A stretch of DNA of 64,000 nucleotides. It comes from Roseisolibacter agri (GTDB lineage Bacteria; Gemmatimonadota; Gemmatimonadetes; Gemmatimonadales; Gemmatimonadaceae). The notes below the pieces were generated by a model, which saw only the letters and a program-made list of their open reading frames with translations, made no database searches and was not told where the DNA came from. This document shows positions 9,548-19,147 of the stretch, in pieces (position 1 is the stretch's first letter; each line of letters begins with the position of its first letter). The stretch covers positions 700,554 to 764,553 of the forward strand of contig NZ_BRXS01000004.1 of assembly GCF_030159095.1 (NCBI RefSeq), read 5' to 3'. The translations under genes were made by a program, and so were the position numbers.

Positions 9548-10617
9548 TGCTGCGCCGCCGCCGCGCACGCGCCGAGACCGCGGGCGCCGCGTCGGCGGCG
9601 GCCGTGCCGGCGGACGCGGCGTCTGACCGCGCCCGTTCGGCCGCGCGCGTGCTGGGGCGCCGTGAGTCGGCGGCCGAGGGTCCCGGGCCCACGCCCGCGA
9701 ACGGGAGCGCCGCCCGCGCCGAGAGCTCCGCGCCCACCGTGCCGCCCGAGGTGCTGCGGCAGGTGCGCTTCATCGAGCTGCGCACGCGCGGGCCCGTCAA
9801 CTCGCTGTTCGCGGGCGAGTACAAGTCGGTGTTCAAGGGGCAGGGGATGGAGTTCGCGGAGGTGCGCGAGTACCAGCCCGGCGACGAGGTGCGCGCGATC
9901 GACTGGAACGTCACCGCGCGCATGCGGCGGCCGTTCGTGCGCCAGTACGAGGAGGAGCGCGAGCTGACGGTGATGCTCGCGGTCGATCTCTCCGGCTCCG
10001 AGCGCTTCGGCACCGCGCGCCGCTTCAAGAGCGAGCTGGCCACCGAGCTGGCCGCGGTGCTGGCGCTGGCCGCGGTGCGCAACAACGACCGCGTGGGGCT
10101 GGTGCTGTTCACCGACCGCGTGGAGCACGTCGTGCGGCCGCGGAAGGGGCGCCGTCACGCGCTCCGCCTGCTGCGCGACCTGCTGGTGACCGAGCCCGCG
10201 GGCACGGGCACGAGCGTCGCGGCGGCCGCAGACTACCTCGGACGCCTGCTGTCGCACAAGGCGATCGTCTTCATCGTCTCGGACTTCGAGGACCCCGCGC
10301 TTGAGCGTCCGCTAAAGCGGCTCGCGCTGCGGCACGACGTCGTCGCGGTGACGGTCGAGGATCCCGGCGAGCTGACGCTGCCCGACGTCGGCCTGGCGCG
10401 CTTCGTCGACCCGGAGACGGGGGAGGAGGTGGACGTCGACACGAGCGATGCGCGCGTGCGCGCCGCCTTCGACGCGGAGGTGCAGAAGGACCGCGAGGCG
10501 CGCCAGCGGCTGCTGCGCCGCCTCGCGATCGACGAGGTGCCGGTGCGCACGGACGCCGGCTACGTCGAGCCGCTACTCAAGTTCTTCCGCGCGCGGGAGA
10601 CGCGCGCGCAGCGGTGA
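9547..10617 (+). CDS. DUF58 domain protein of the Bat operon
   Basis: The core shows the DUF58 signature YQPGDEVRAIDWNVTARM followed by PFVRQYEEERELTVMLAVD and a VWA-like fold (VDLSGSE as the metal site). The protein has ~356 residues; residues 1-65 are Ala/Arg-rich and unconserved. Start is either ATG 9547 or GTG 9544, both overlapping the moxR stop. DUF58 proteins accompany MoxR in almost all such operons; the biochemical role is unknown. The stop overlaps the next gene by 4 bp. Confidence 0.92.
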
Positions 10618-11672
10618 GCGCGATGCGGCGGTTCGTGTGGTGCGCGCTCGCCGCGCTGCTCCTGGCGCCGACCGCCGGCGCGCAGGCGCCCGCGGGCAGC
10701 GCGCCGCGCGTCCGACTCGGCACGCTGGTGGCGCCGGACACGGTGACCGTCGGCGATCCGTTCGTCGTCACCGTGCGCATCCAGGCGCCGCCGGGCGCGC
10801 AGGTCACGTTCCCCGCGGCACCCGACTCGGGCGCGGGCGTGGAGCTGCTCGATCCGCGCCGCGACCGTGCGGTGGCCGATTCGGGCGAGTTCACGGCGAC
10901 GTACCGGCTGGCCGCCTGGGACGTCGGCACGCTGCCGCTCAACCTCGGCAACGTCGTGGTCAACGTGGGCGGGCAGGCGCGCACCGTGTCGCTCGCCGCG
11001 CTCAACGTCCACGTGCGCAGCGTGCTCCCCGCCGACAGCGCGCTGCGCGTGCCCAAGCCGCCGCGCGAGCCGATCGCGGACCCGGGGCTCTGGTGGCTGA
11101 AGTGGCTGCTGCTCGCGCTGGCGCTGCTGGCGCTCCTCGCGCTGCTGCTCTGGCTCGCGCGCCGCTGGTGGCGCAACCGCCGCGGGGCCGCGCGGCCCGA
11201 CGGCGCGTACGCCGCGGCGCTCGCCGCGTTCGAGCGGCTCGATCGCATGCAGCTCGTCGAGTCGGGGGAGACGGGCCGCCACGCGGCGCTGGCTGAGGAG
11301 ATCCTGCGGGACTACCTCGCGGCGCGGCTGCCGGACGAGGCGGTTCCGTCGCGCACCAGCACCGAGCTGCGCGCCGCCCTCGCGACGCGCGAGGAGGTGC
11401 CGCACGAGCGGCTCGGCGCGCTGCTGGAGCTGACCGACCTCGTGAAGTTCGCGGCGTGGCCGATCGCGGCCGCGTCGGCAACGGAAGCGGGGCGCGAGGC
11501 GCGCGCGATCGTCGACGCAGTGGAGCGGGGCATTCGCGAGCGCGAGGCGCGCGAGCGAGAGGAGGCCGAGGCGCGCGACCGCGCGGAGCGTGAGGCGCAG
11601 CGGCGGTACGAGGAGGAGCAGCGGCGGCGCAGCCGGAAGGGACCGGACGCGTCGAAGGACCGGGCCGCATGA
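10614..11672 (+). CDS. Exported single-pass membrane protein of the Bat operon (BatD-like beta domain)
   Basis: This 352-residue protein starts with a Sec signal peptide (RRFVWCALAALLLAPTAGAQA). It continues with a ~130-residue beta-rich domain (VAPDTVTVGDPFVVTVRIQAP), a transmembrane helix at ~163-185 (WWLKWLLLALALLALLALLL) and a cytoplasmic helical tail with a charged coiled coil (REREAREREEAEARDRAERE). The TM/tail arrangement resembles DUF4381 or BatD-type proteins in other Bat operons, but I cannot name it firmly. It overlaps both neighbours by 4 bp. Confidence 0.85.
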   Translation: MSAMRRFVWCALAALLLAPTAGAQAPAGSAPRVRLGTLVAPDTVTVGDPFVVTVRIQAPPGAQVTFPAAPDSGAGVELLDPRRDRAVADSGEFTATYRLAAWDVGTLPLNLGNVVVNVGGQARTVSLAALNVHVRSVLPADSALRVPKPPREPIADPGLWWLKWLLLALALLALLALLLWLARRWWRNRRGAARPDGAYAAALAAFERLDRMQLVESGETGRHAALAEEILRDYLAARLPDEAVPSRTSTELRAALATREEVPHERLGALLELTDLVKFAAWPIAAASATEAGREARAIVDAVERGIREREAREREEAEARDRAEREAQRRYEEEQRRRSRKGPDASKDRAA

Positions 11673-12691
11673 AGGACTTCCTGGACCGCATCCCCTCGAC
11701 GCTCTCGTTCGGGGGGCTCGACTTCGCGGCGCCGTGGGTGCTGCTCGCGCTCCTGCTGCTGCCGCTGCTCTGGTGGTGGCGCCGGCGCCGCCGGCGCGGG
11801 GCGATCGTCTTCTCGCGCGCGGGCGTGCTCGCGCGTGGCCCGCGCGCGGGGCAGGGCGTCGTGCGCGCGCTCTCGGCGCTGCGGCTGATCGCGCTCGCGC
11901 TGTGCATCGTCGCGCTCGCGCGGCCGCGCACCGGCGCGCGCGCCGAGACGTCGCTCACCGAGGGCATCGACATCGTCATCGCATTCGACATCTCCAGCTC
12001 GATGCTCGCGGAGGACTTCCAGCCCAACAACCGGCTGGAGGTCGCGAAGGCGCGCATCAAGGAGTTCGTCACCAATCGGCAGTCCGACCGGATCGCCATC
12101 GTGCCGTTCGCGGCGGAGGCGCTGACGCAGGTCCCGCTCACGACGGACTACCCGGTCGTGCTGGCGGCGGTCGACGCGATCCAGTCGGGACAGCTGGAGG
12201 ACGGCACGGCGATCGGCACCGCGATCGTCACCGCCGCGAACCGGCTGCGCAGCGCGCCAGGCCGCTCGCGCGTGATGATCCTCATGACCGACGGCGAGAG
12301 CAACCGCGGCGCGATCGATCCGCGCACGGCCGCGCAGGCGGCGGCGCAGTTCGGGATCCGCATCTACACGATCGGCGTCGGCACCGAGGGGATGGCGCCC
12401 GTGCCGGTGGGCCGCGGGCTGTACGGGCTGCGCTACGAGAACCGCCCGGTGAAGATCGACGAGGTGCTGCTCACGGACGTCGCGCGCACCACGGGCGGCC
12501 GCTACTTCCGCGCGCGCGACGCGCAGGCGCTGCAGCGCATCTACGAGCAGATCGACCGGCTGGAGCGCACGCCGGTGAAGTCCCGCACCTACGTCCGCTT
12601 CACCGAGGAGTACCGCTGGCCGCTGGGCGTCGCGCTGGGCGCGCTCGCGCTGGAGCTGCTGCTGCTCGCGTGGCGAGGGCCGCTGCCATGA
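11669..12691 (+). CDS. batA: BatA: VWA-domain membrane protein
   Basis: The 340-residue protein has N-terminal membrane helices (residues ~20-37 and ~68-86), a periplasmic von Willebrand A domain with MIDAS motif DISSS (107-111) and TDGE (207-210), and a C-terminal helix (LGVALGALALELLLLAW). This is the BatA topology. Bat proteins are linked to oxygen tolerance and envelope stress in Bacteroides and Leptospira, though the mechanism is unsettled. The next gene starts 13 bp downstream. Confidence 0.92.
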   Translation: MKDFLDRIPSTLSFGGLDFAAPWVLLALLLLPLLWWWRRRRRRGAIVFSRAGVLARGPRAGQGVVRALSALRLIALALCIVALARPRTGARAETSLTEGIDIVIAFDISSSMLAEDFQPNNRLEVAKARIKEFVTNRQSDRIAIVPFAAEALTQVPLTTDYPVVLAAVDAIQSGQLEDGTAIGTAIVTAANRLRSAPGRSRVMILMTDGESNRGAIDPRTAAQAAAQFGIRIYTIGVGTEGMAPVPVGRGLYGLRYENRPVKIDEVLLTDVARTTGGRYFRARDAQALQRIYEQIDRLERTPVKSRTYVRFTEEYRWPLGVALGALALELLLLAWRGPLP

Positions 12692-12704
12692 CGGAGGCCG
12701 CCTG

Positions 12705-14513
12705 ATGGACGCGAGCTGGATCCGCTACTTCCAGGCGCCGTGGCTGCTGCCGGCGGCGCTGCTGCTGCCCGCGCTCGTCGTCGTGCTGCTGACCGTCTGG
12801 TCGCGCCGGCGGAAGGTGCGCGCGGCGCGGCTGGGCGAGGAGGCGCTGATCGCGCGCCTCGCGCCCGACGTCGCCGACACGCGCGTGCGCTGGCGCATCG
12901 TGCGCCTCGGGCTGGCGGCGCTGCTGGCGGGCATCGCGCTCGCGGGGCCGCGCTGGGGGCTCGCACGCAACGTCGTGCACTCGTCGGGGATCGACGTCGT
13001 GCTCGCGCTCGACGCGTCGCTGTCGATGCTGGCGCAGGACGAGCGGCCGAGCCGTCTCGATCGCCTGAAGCAGGAGGTGCGGCGGCTGCGCGCGCTGTCG
13101 ACGGGCGACCGCACGGCGCTCATCGCGTTCGCGGGGCGCAGCTACATCCTCACGCCGCTGACGACGGACCAGGGCGCGCTCGCGCTCTTCCTCGACAACC
13201 TCGATCCGTCGGTCGTGGGGCAGGCGGGCAGCTCGCTGGCCCGCGCCATCCGGCAGGCGACCGACCTGCTGCAGGTGGGCAAGTCGGGGAGCGACCGCGC
13301 GATCGTGCTCATGAGTGACGGCGAGGCGTTCGAGCCGATGGAGGACGTGCAGGCCGCCGCGCGCGAGGCCGCGGAGGCGGGCATCAGCCTCGTGACGGTG
13401 GGTTTCGGCTCGACGACGGGCTCGACGATCCCGGTGCGCGAGGGGAACAGCGTGAGCGAGAAGCGCGACAGCGAGGGCGCGATCGTCGTCACGCGCTACT
13501 CGCCGACGCTGCTGGCGGCCGCCGCGCAGGCGGCGCGTGGCACCTTCATCCCGGCCGAGGCGACCGACAAGGCGGCGCGCGTGCGCGCGGCGCTGTCGGG
13601 GCTGCGCGCGCAGCGGCGGTCGCTGGACGCGGGCGAGGACCTGGTGCCGCGCTTCCAGTGGTTCCTCGCGCCCGCGCTCCTGCTCCTCGTGCTCGACACG
13701 GTGCTCGGCGCGCGCCGTCCGCGCAGCGTGCCGTCGCGCGCTGCGCTCCGCCGCCTGATGCCGGCGATGCGCCACGCGCCGCCACACGCCACCGCGCCGC
13801 GCGCCGCGAAGGCGTCCGCGGTCCTCGCGGCCGCATGGCTGCCGCTGGTCGCCGCCGCCTCGGCGGTTCTCGTGGGCGCGTGCGCGACGCCGAATCCGCT
13901 AGCCGGCAGGGACGCCGACCAGGCGCTGCTCGCGTACCGCCGCGGCGACGTGGCCGCCGCGCTCGCGACGTATCGCGAGCGGGCGCAGCGCGGGTCGCCG
14001 CTGGCGCGCTACAACCTCGGGACGGCGCTGCTCGCATCCGACTCGCTCGATGCGTCGCGCGCGCCGCTGGACGAGGCGCGGCGTGCGCGCGATCCCGAGC
14101 TGCGCTGGCGCGCGCACTTCAACCTCGGCCTCGCGCACCTGGAGAAGGGGCTCGCGATGCAGGGCGACAGCGCGCGCAGCGACCTCGATGCCGCGCTCGC
14201 GCTCTACAAGCGGGCGCTCATCGCGCGGCCGCGGGACATGGAGGCCAAGTGGAACTACGAGCTCGCGCTGCGGAAGAAGCAGGAGCAGAGCGGCGGCGGA
14301 GGCGGCGGAGGCGGCGGAGGCGGCCAGTCCGATTCGCAGGGAAGCCCGCCGCCCGATGCGCCCCCGCAGCAGCAGCCGAAGCCGGCGGGCGGCCTTGGGC
14401 AGCGGCAGGCCGAGGAGCTGCTGAACGCCGCCGCCCGCGACGAGCGCGACGTGCAGGGGCGCCGCCAGAAGCAGAATCCGCCCCCGCCGCCGCCCGGCGG
14501 GAAGGACTGGTGA
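12705..14513 (+). CDS. batB: BatB-BatC fusion: VWA domain plus TPR domain
   Basis: The 602-residue protein joins two usual Bat proteins. Residues 1-345 are BatB: two N-terminal helices, VWA domain with MIDAS DASLS (103-107) and SDGE (204-207), and a closing helix (FLAPALLLLVLDTVL). Residues ~395-525 contain TPR-like repeats (ARYNLGTALL, AHFNLGLAHLEKG, AKWNYELALRKK) as in BatC, then 11 Gly, a Pro/Gln linker and a charged tail. Between them, residues 352-393 read like a lipoprotein signal (Met, basic stretch, hydrophobic run, lipobox LVGAC with Cys393), so an internal start at ATG 13758 or 13767 is possible. Confidence 0.88.
   Translation: MDASWIRYFQAPWLLPAALLLPALVVVLLTVWSRRRKVRAARLGEEALIARLAPDVADTRVRWRIVRLGLAALLAGIALAGPRWGLARNVVHSSGIDVVLALDASLSMLAQDERPSRLDRLKQEVRRLRALSTGDRTALIAFAGRSYILTPLTTDQGALALFLDNLDPSVVGQAGSSLARAIRQATDLLQVGKSGSDRAIVLMSDGEAFEPMEDVQAAAREAAEAGISLVTVGFGSTTGSTIPVREGNSVSEKRDSEGAIVVTRYSPTLLAAAAQAARGTFIPAEATDKAARVRAALSGLRAQRRSLDAGEDLVPRFQWFLAPALLLLVLDTVLGARRPRSVPSRAALRRLMPAMRHAPPHATAPRAAKASAVLAAAWLPLVAAASAVLVGACATPNPLAGRDADQALLAYRRGDVAAALATYRERAQRGSPLARYNLGTALLASDSLDASRAPLDEARRARDPELRWRAHFNLGLAHLEKGLAMQGDSARSDLDAALALYKRALIARPRDMEAKWNYELALRKKQEQSGGGGGGGGGGGQSDSQGSPPPDAPPQQQPKPAGGLGQRQAEELLNAAARDERDVQGRRQKQNPPPPPPGGKDW
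14292..14323 (+). repeat. GGCGGCGGA microsatellite coding for poly-glycine
   Basis: Three full and one partial copies of the 9-bp unit GGCGGCGGA lie in the batB-batC reading frame and give an 11-glycine linker between the TPR domain and the tail. The unit is in frame, so slippage would change linker length only. Confidence 0.9.
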
Positions 14514-14664
14514 CCGGCGGGACGTCCGCCGGATGCGCCGTGGACGCCTTCCGAACAGCGGGAGCGGTGGTGCGGACGCGTGCGACGGTGCAGACTGCGC
14601 GCATGCGGGAGAAGCGACCGATGGTGGGCAGCAGGCCAGGGCGGAGCGGCGTGGGAGGCGGGGC

Positions 14665-17268
14665 ATGGCGCTGCTGAGCGCGGCCGCCGCCCTCGCGCTC
14701 CGCTGGCTGGCGCAGGTGACGGTGGCGGTGAGTGCCCCGGCCGAGGTCGCCCCGCGCGACCCGGTGCTGGTGAAGGTCGAGGTCACCGCGCCTGCCGGCC
14801 GCGACGTGCGGCTCGTGCCGCCGAGCTTCGAGCCGATGCGCGTGCTGAGCAGCATGCGCGTGGCCGCGGTGGACTCGACGCCGCCGGGCGGGACCTACCT
14901 CCGCGCGCCCTGGCAGGTGGTCGAGTGGCGCTACGTGCTCGCGGTCCCCGAAGGGGTGCGCGGCAAGCACGCGTTCGCGCCTTTCGTCGCGGAAGTCGGG
15001 GGACGCGGACTGCGTCCCACCGCGGCGCGGTCGCGCAACTGGGCGCTCAGCGTGCGCACGCCGGTGCAGCCGGCAGCGACGCCGTCGATCGTCGAGCGTA
15101 CGCCGCGCACCTCGCGGCAGGGGATCGCGTTCCACGCGCAGGTCGGGCCCGACACGGTCTACGTCGGGCAGCAGGCGACCTACCAAATCGCCGTCTTCCT
15201 GGACGACGACGTGCGGCAGCGGCTCCGCCGCAACCCGGAGTTCGTGCCGCCGGAGCTGCGCGGGCTGCTCGCCTACGACCTGCCAGCCGGCCGCGCATCG
15301 CTGCGCGGTCGCATCATCGACGGGCGGCGCTTCGACGTGCACGTCTTCCAGCGCGCGGTGTTCCCGGTCGCGCCGGGGCGCGTGCTGATCCCGCCCGCGT
15401 CGCTCACCTACTCGCTGCCGCAGTCGTCGGGCTTCTTCAGCCGCGAGGAGACGTTCTCGACGAAGTCCGAGGCCGTGCGCCTCGTGGCGATCGAGCCGCC
15501 CGCGGAGGGCCGGCCCGGCGACTGGACCGGAGCCGTCGGCGACCTGCGCGCGACCGCGCGGCTCGACTCCTCGGCTGCGCGCGTCGGCGATCCGGTGGTG
15601 CTGACGCTGCGCGTGGAGGGCCGCGGCAACGTGAAGCTGCTGCCGCGCCCCACGCTGCAGATCCCGTGGGCCACCGCCGTCGAGGGCGAGGAGCGCGTCG
15701 AGCTCGACTCCTCGGCGCTCGCGGTGCGCGGCGCGAAGGAGTTCGACTGGATCATCACGCCGCGCGGCGCGGGCGACCGCGAGGTGCCGGCCATCCGCTA
15801 CGCGTTCTTCGATCCGTCGGCGCGGCGCTACGACGTCGCGCTCTCGCCCGCGCTGACGCTGCACGTGCTCCCCGGCACCCTGGCCGGCGCGCCCGACGCC
15901 GAGGGACGCCCGACGGGCGCGCCGCGTCTGACGATCCGCGAGCGCTTCACCGGACCCTCGCGCACGCCGCTGCCGTCGCAGCCGGTCTTCTGGCTGCTGG
16001 TCGCCGCGGTGCCGCTGCCGGCGCTCGTGGTCTCGGTGCTGCGCGGGACGCCCCGCCGTCCGGCGGGCACGCCCGAGCCGCCCGCGCGCCGGCTGCGCAC
16101 GATGGCCGACACCTCGGCGCGCATCACGCCCGATGTCGTCCGCCGCGCCTTCGTGACCGCCGTGCGCGATCGCCTCGCGCTCGGCCCCGACGCGTTCGCG
16201 GCGCCCGCGACGCTCGTGCACCGGCTGCGGCGCTGCGGCGTCACGGTCGAGGGCGCGCGCGCCGCGGGCGACGCGCTGCACGCGCTCGACCGCGCGGCAT
16301 TCGGCGTGGCGCACGGCGTGGCGCCCGCGCCCGACGTTGACCTCGCCCGACTGGCGTGGACGACCTACCAGCGCCTGGACGCCGAAGGGTGCGGGGTGGC
16401 CGACGCGGGTCGCGGACGCGCTGGTGACCGTGCGCTCGCGTCGCGGCTCGGGCTCGTGCTGCTCATCGGCGGCGCGCTCACGGGCGCGGTCGCGACCTCG
16501 GGGAACGCCGCGGCTCGCCAGCCGGTGGCGGACACCACGGCGGCCGACCTCACGGTGCTCCAGCGCCAGCGCGCCGAGCGTCCGGACGTCGAGGGGCCCG
16601 ACAGCGGGCTCGCGGGCGCGGCGCGCGCGTTCGACCGCGGCGTGCAGGCGTACCACGCCGACCGCCTCGTCGACGCGCGCGCGGCCTTCGAAGCGGCAGT
16701 CCTGTCCGCGCCGCGCGCCGCCGATGCGTGGGCCAACCTCGGCACGACCGCGTGGGTGCAGGGCGACACGGTCGCCGCGACGGTCGGCTGGCAGCGTGCG
16801 CTGCGCCTGTCGCCGCTGTCGAGCGACGTCCGCGATCGACTGGAGCTGCTCCCCACCGCGCAGGACGGCTGGATCGGCGGTGTGCCGCCCATCCCGCCGG
16901 ATGCGGCCGCCGTCGCCGGTCTCCTGTGCTGGCTCGCCGCCGGCGCCTCGGTCCTCATGCGCCTGCGCCCGCGTGCGCCGCGCGCGCTGACGACGCTCGC
17001 GTGGCCGGCGGCGGCGACCGCGGTGGGAATGCTCGCCGTCTCGGTGCACCTGTCCGACCGCGCCATCGCGCGCGACCTGGGCGTCGTGCGCCGCGACGGC
17101 CCCCTGCGCGCCGAGCCCGCGCTCGGCGCCGAGCAGGCGGCGCCACTGCACGTGAGCGACGTCGCGCGCGTGGTCGCGCGGCAGAACGCGTGGGCGCGCG
17201 TGCGGCTCGACGGCGACCGCGAGGGATGGGTCGAGGCGGACCGCCTGGTGCCGCTGGCGGCTCCCTGA
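14665..17268 (+). CDS. batD: BatD-BatE fusion: beta-domain membrane protein with TPR and SH3-like C-terminus
   Basis: I choose ATG 14665 (867 residues) because it has a GGAGG 6-7 nt upstream and starts a signal-like segment (MALLSAAAALALRWLAQ). The frame is open 44 codons further upstream but that stretch is not protein-like. Residues ~20-430 are repeated beta domains of BatD (VGPDTVYVGQQATYQIAVF). A transmembrane helix follows at ~440-460. Residues ~645-735 hold TPR repeats, then two more helices, and the last ~57 residues are an SH3-like domain (WARVRLDGDREGWVEADRL). TPR plus SH3 is the BatE plan, so this is BatD fused to BatE. Confidence 0.86.
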   Translation: MALLSAAAALALRWLAQVTVAVSAPAEVAPRDPVLVKVEVTAPAGRDVRLVPPSFEPMRVLSSMRVAAVDSTPPGGTYLRAPWQVVEWRYVLAVPEGVRGKHAFAPFVAEVGGRGLRPTAARSRNWALSVRTPVQPAATPSIVERTPRTSRQGIAFHAQVGPDTVYVGQQATYQIAVFLDDDVRQRLRRNPEFVPPELRGLLAYDLPAGRASLRGRIIDGRRFDVHVFQRAVFPVAPGRVLIPPASLTYSLPQSSGFFSREETFSTKSEAVRLVAIEPPAEGRPGDWTGAVGDLRATARLDSSAARVGDPVVLTLRVEGRGNVKLLPRPTLQIPWATAVEGEERVELDSSALAVRGAKEFDWIITPRGAGDREVPAIRYAFFDPSARRYDVALSPALTLHVLPGTLAGAPDAEGRPTGAPRLTIRERFTGPSRTPLPSQPVFWLLVAAVPLPALVVSVLRGTPRRPAGTPEPPARRLRTMADTSARITPDVVRRAFVTAVRDRLALGPDAFAAPATLVHRLRRCGVTVEGARAAGDALHALDRAAFGVAHGVAPAPDVDLARLAWTTYQRLDAEGCGVADAGRGRAGDRALASRLGLVLLIGGALTGAVATSGNAAARQPVADTTAADLTVLQRQRAERPDVEGPDSGLAGAARAFDRGVQAYHADRLVDARAAFEAAVLSAPRAADAWANLGTTAWVQGDTVAATVGWQRALRLSPLSSDVRDRLELLPTAQDGWIGGVPPIPPDAAAVAGLLCWLAAGASVLMRLRPRAPRALTTLAWPAAATAVGMLAVSVHLSDRAIARDLGVVRRDGPLRAEPALGAEQAAPLHVSDVARVVARQNAWARVRLDGDREGWVEADRLVPLAAP

Positions 17269-17314
17269 CCTTCGACGGCGTCGTCGGGCTCGCCCGGGGC
17301 GTTAGCTTTCGCGC

Positions 17315-19147
17315 GTGACCCGCATCGCCGTCCTTCCGCCAGCGGTTGCCGACCAGATCGCCGCCGGCGAGGTGGTCGAGCGGCCCGCGTCCGTCGTCAA
17401 GGAGCTCGTCGAGAACGCGCTGGATGCCGGCGCCACCGCGGTCGACGTCACCGTCGAGGAGGGCGGGCGCGCGCTGATCCGCGTCAGCGACGACGGCGGC
17501 GGGATGGGCCGCGAAGACGCCGTGCTCGCGCTCGCGCGCCACGCGACCTCCAAGATCCGCAGCGCCGAGGAGCTGGTGGGCGTCGCGAGCTTCGGCTTCC
17601 GTGGCGAGGCGCTGCCGGCCATCTGCTCGGTGTCGCAGCTGGAGCTGGTGACGGCGCCCGGCGACGGGGCGGGGACGCGCGTGCGCGCCGCCGCGGGCAG
17701 CGTGCAGGAGGTCGAGGAGGCGGCGCGCCGGCGCGGCACCACGGTGAGCGTCGCGCGGCTGTTCTACAACACGCCGGCGCGGCAGAAATTCCTGCGCAGC
17801 GCGCGCAGCGAGTGGCGTGCGATCAACGACGTGCTGGTCGTGATGGCGCTCACGCGCCGCGACGTGCGCCTCAACGCGACGCACGACGGGAAGCCGGGCC
17901 TCACGCTGCCGGCCGCGCCGTCGCTGCGCGCGCGGCTCGGCGCCGTATACGGCGCGCGCTACGCCGACGAGCTGCTCGACGTGGAGGACGTGGCGGGCGC
18001 GGTCGGCGTGACGGGCCTCGTCGAGCGGCCGGGCGACGTGGGCACGTCGGGCCGCCGCGTCTTCCTCTCGGTGAACGGGCGCGCGGTGCGCGACAATGGG
18101 CTCGTGCGGGCGGCCGAGGCGGCGTACCGCTCGACGATCCCCGCGGGGCTGCGGCCGTCGCTCTTCCTCGACGTCGTGCTGCCGGCGGCGGAGCTGGACG
18201 TCAACGTGCATCCCGCGAAGGCCGAGGTGCGCTTCGGCGACCGCTGGAACGTCGAGCGCGCGGTGGAGCGTGCGGTACGGCGCGCGCTCGGCACGCTCGA
18301 CAGCGCGGCCGACGTCGGTGGGCGCGGGTGGTTCGCGGGCGGGTTGATGCCGCGCACGGCGCCCGCGCACAACCCGTGGGAGGCCAGCGGTCGTGACCTC
18401 TCGGCGCTGAACATCTCCGCGACGCCAGAGGTAGGGCTGTTCGCGACGGAGAGGGCGTCCGCCGATGCGCACGATCCGCGCGCGTTCGATGGCGCACCGG
18501 ACGGTGCGCCGCCGCTGCCGTGGGAGACGCCGGAAGTCGCACCCGCCGCCCCGCGCGACGCCGCGGCGGACGAGGTGTCCGTGCCGCCGCTCGTCCAGCT
18601 GCGGCGCACGTACATGATGTTCGAGCGCGACGAGGGCGTCGTGCTCATCGACCAGCACTCGGCGCACGAGCGCGTGCTGTACGAGCGCTTCCTGGGCGCG
18701 ATGGCGAGCGGCCAGTCGCCGTCGCAGCGACTGCTCTTCCCGCTGACGCTGCACCTCAGCCCCGCGCAGGCCGACGCGTTCGAGGCCAACCGCGACGCGC
18801 TGACGAAGCTCGGCTACGAGGTCGAGCCGTTCGGCGGCGGGTCGCTGCTGGTGCACGCGGTGCCGACGCCGCATCCGCGCTTCGACGCCGAGCGGTGCCT
18901 GCGCGACACGCTCGACGCGCTGACGGGCGACCGGCACGCGTCGACGCACGCGCGCCACGAGCGGCTGGCCGCGACGGTCGCGTGCAAGGCGGCGGTGAAG
19001 GCGGGCGACGCGCTCTCGCCCGACGAGATGCGCGCGCTGTTCGTCGCGCTCGCACGCACGACGCTCCCCGCCCACGACGTCCACGGCCGCGCGACGATCG
19101 TGCACCTCGGCTGGGACGAGCTCGAACGCCGGTTCGGCCGGGCGTGA
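17315..19147 (+). CDS. mutL: DNA mismatch repair protein MutL
   Basis: The 610-residue protein has the GHKL ATPase N-terminus: VVKELVENALDAGA, DDGGGM, and the FGFRGEAL lid. A variable linker spans ~330-425. The C-terminal dimerisation/endonuclease domain contains DQHSAHERVLYE (446-457), an ACK motif (VACKAAVKAGD) and a terminal FGR, three of the four endonuclease motifs. The fourth, usually C(P/N)HGRP, reads DVHGRA here (588-593). The GTG start lies 46 bp after batDE with no clear promoter, so it may be read from the Bat operon. mutS is not in the window. Confidence 0.95.
   Translation: MTRIAVLPPAVADQIAAGEVVERPASVVKELVENALDAGATAVDVTVEEGGRALIRVSDDGGGMGREDAVLALARHATSKIRSAEELVGVASFGFRGEALPAICSVSQLELVTAPGDGAGTRVRAAAGSVQEVEEAARRRGTTVSVARLFYNTPARQKFLRSARSEWRAINDVLVVMALTRRDVRLNATHDGKPGLTLPAAPSLRARLGAVYGARYADELLDVEDVAGAVGVTGLVERPGDVGTSGRRVFLSVNGRAVRDNGLVRAAEAAYRSTIPAGLRPSLFLDVVLPAAELDVNVHPAKAEVRFGDRWNVERAVERAVRRALGTLDSAADVGGRGWFAGGLMPRTAPAHNPWEASGRDLSALNISATPEVGLFATERASADAHDPRAFDGAPDGAPPLPWETPEVAPAAPRDAAADEVSVPPLVQLRRTYMMFERDEGVVLIDQHSAHERVLYERFLGAMASGQSPSQRLLFPLTLHLSPAQADAFEANRDALTKLGYEVEPFGGGSLLVHAVPTPHPRFDAERCLRDTLDALTGDRHASTHARHERLAATVACKAAVKAGDALSPDEMRALFVALARTTLPAHDVHGRATIVHLGWDELERRFGRA

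Noticed and set aside
14218..17151. Very long minus-strand open frame opposite batD/batB
   Set aside because: It is His/Arg/Ala-rich with no domain signal and mirrors the codon bias of the plus-strand gene. GC-rich genomes give such antisense frames often.
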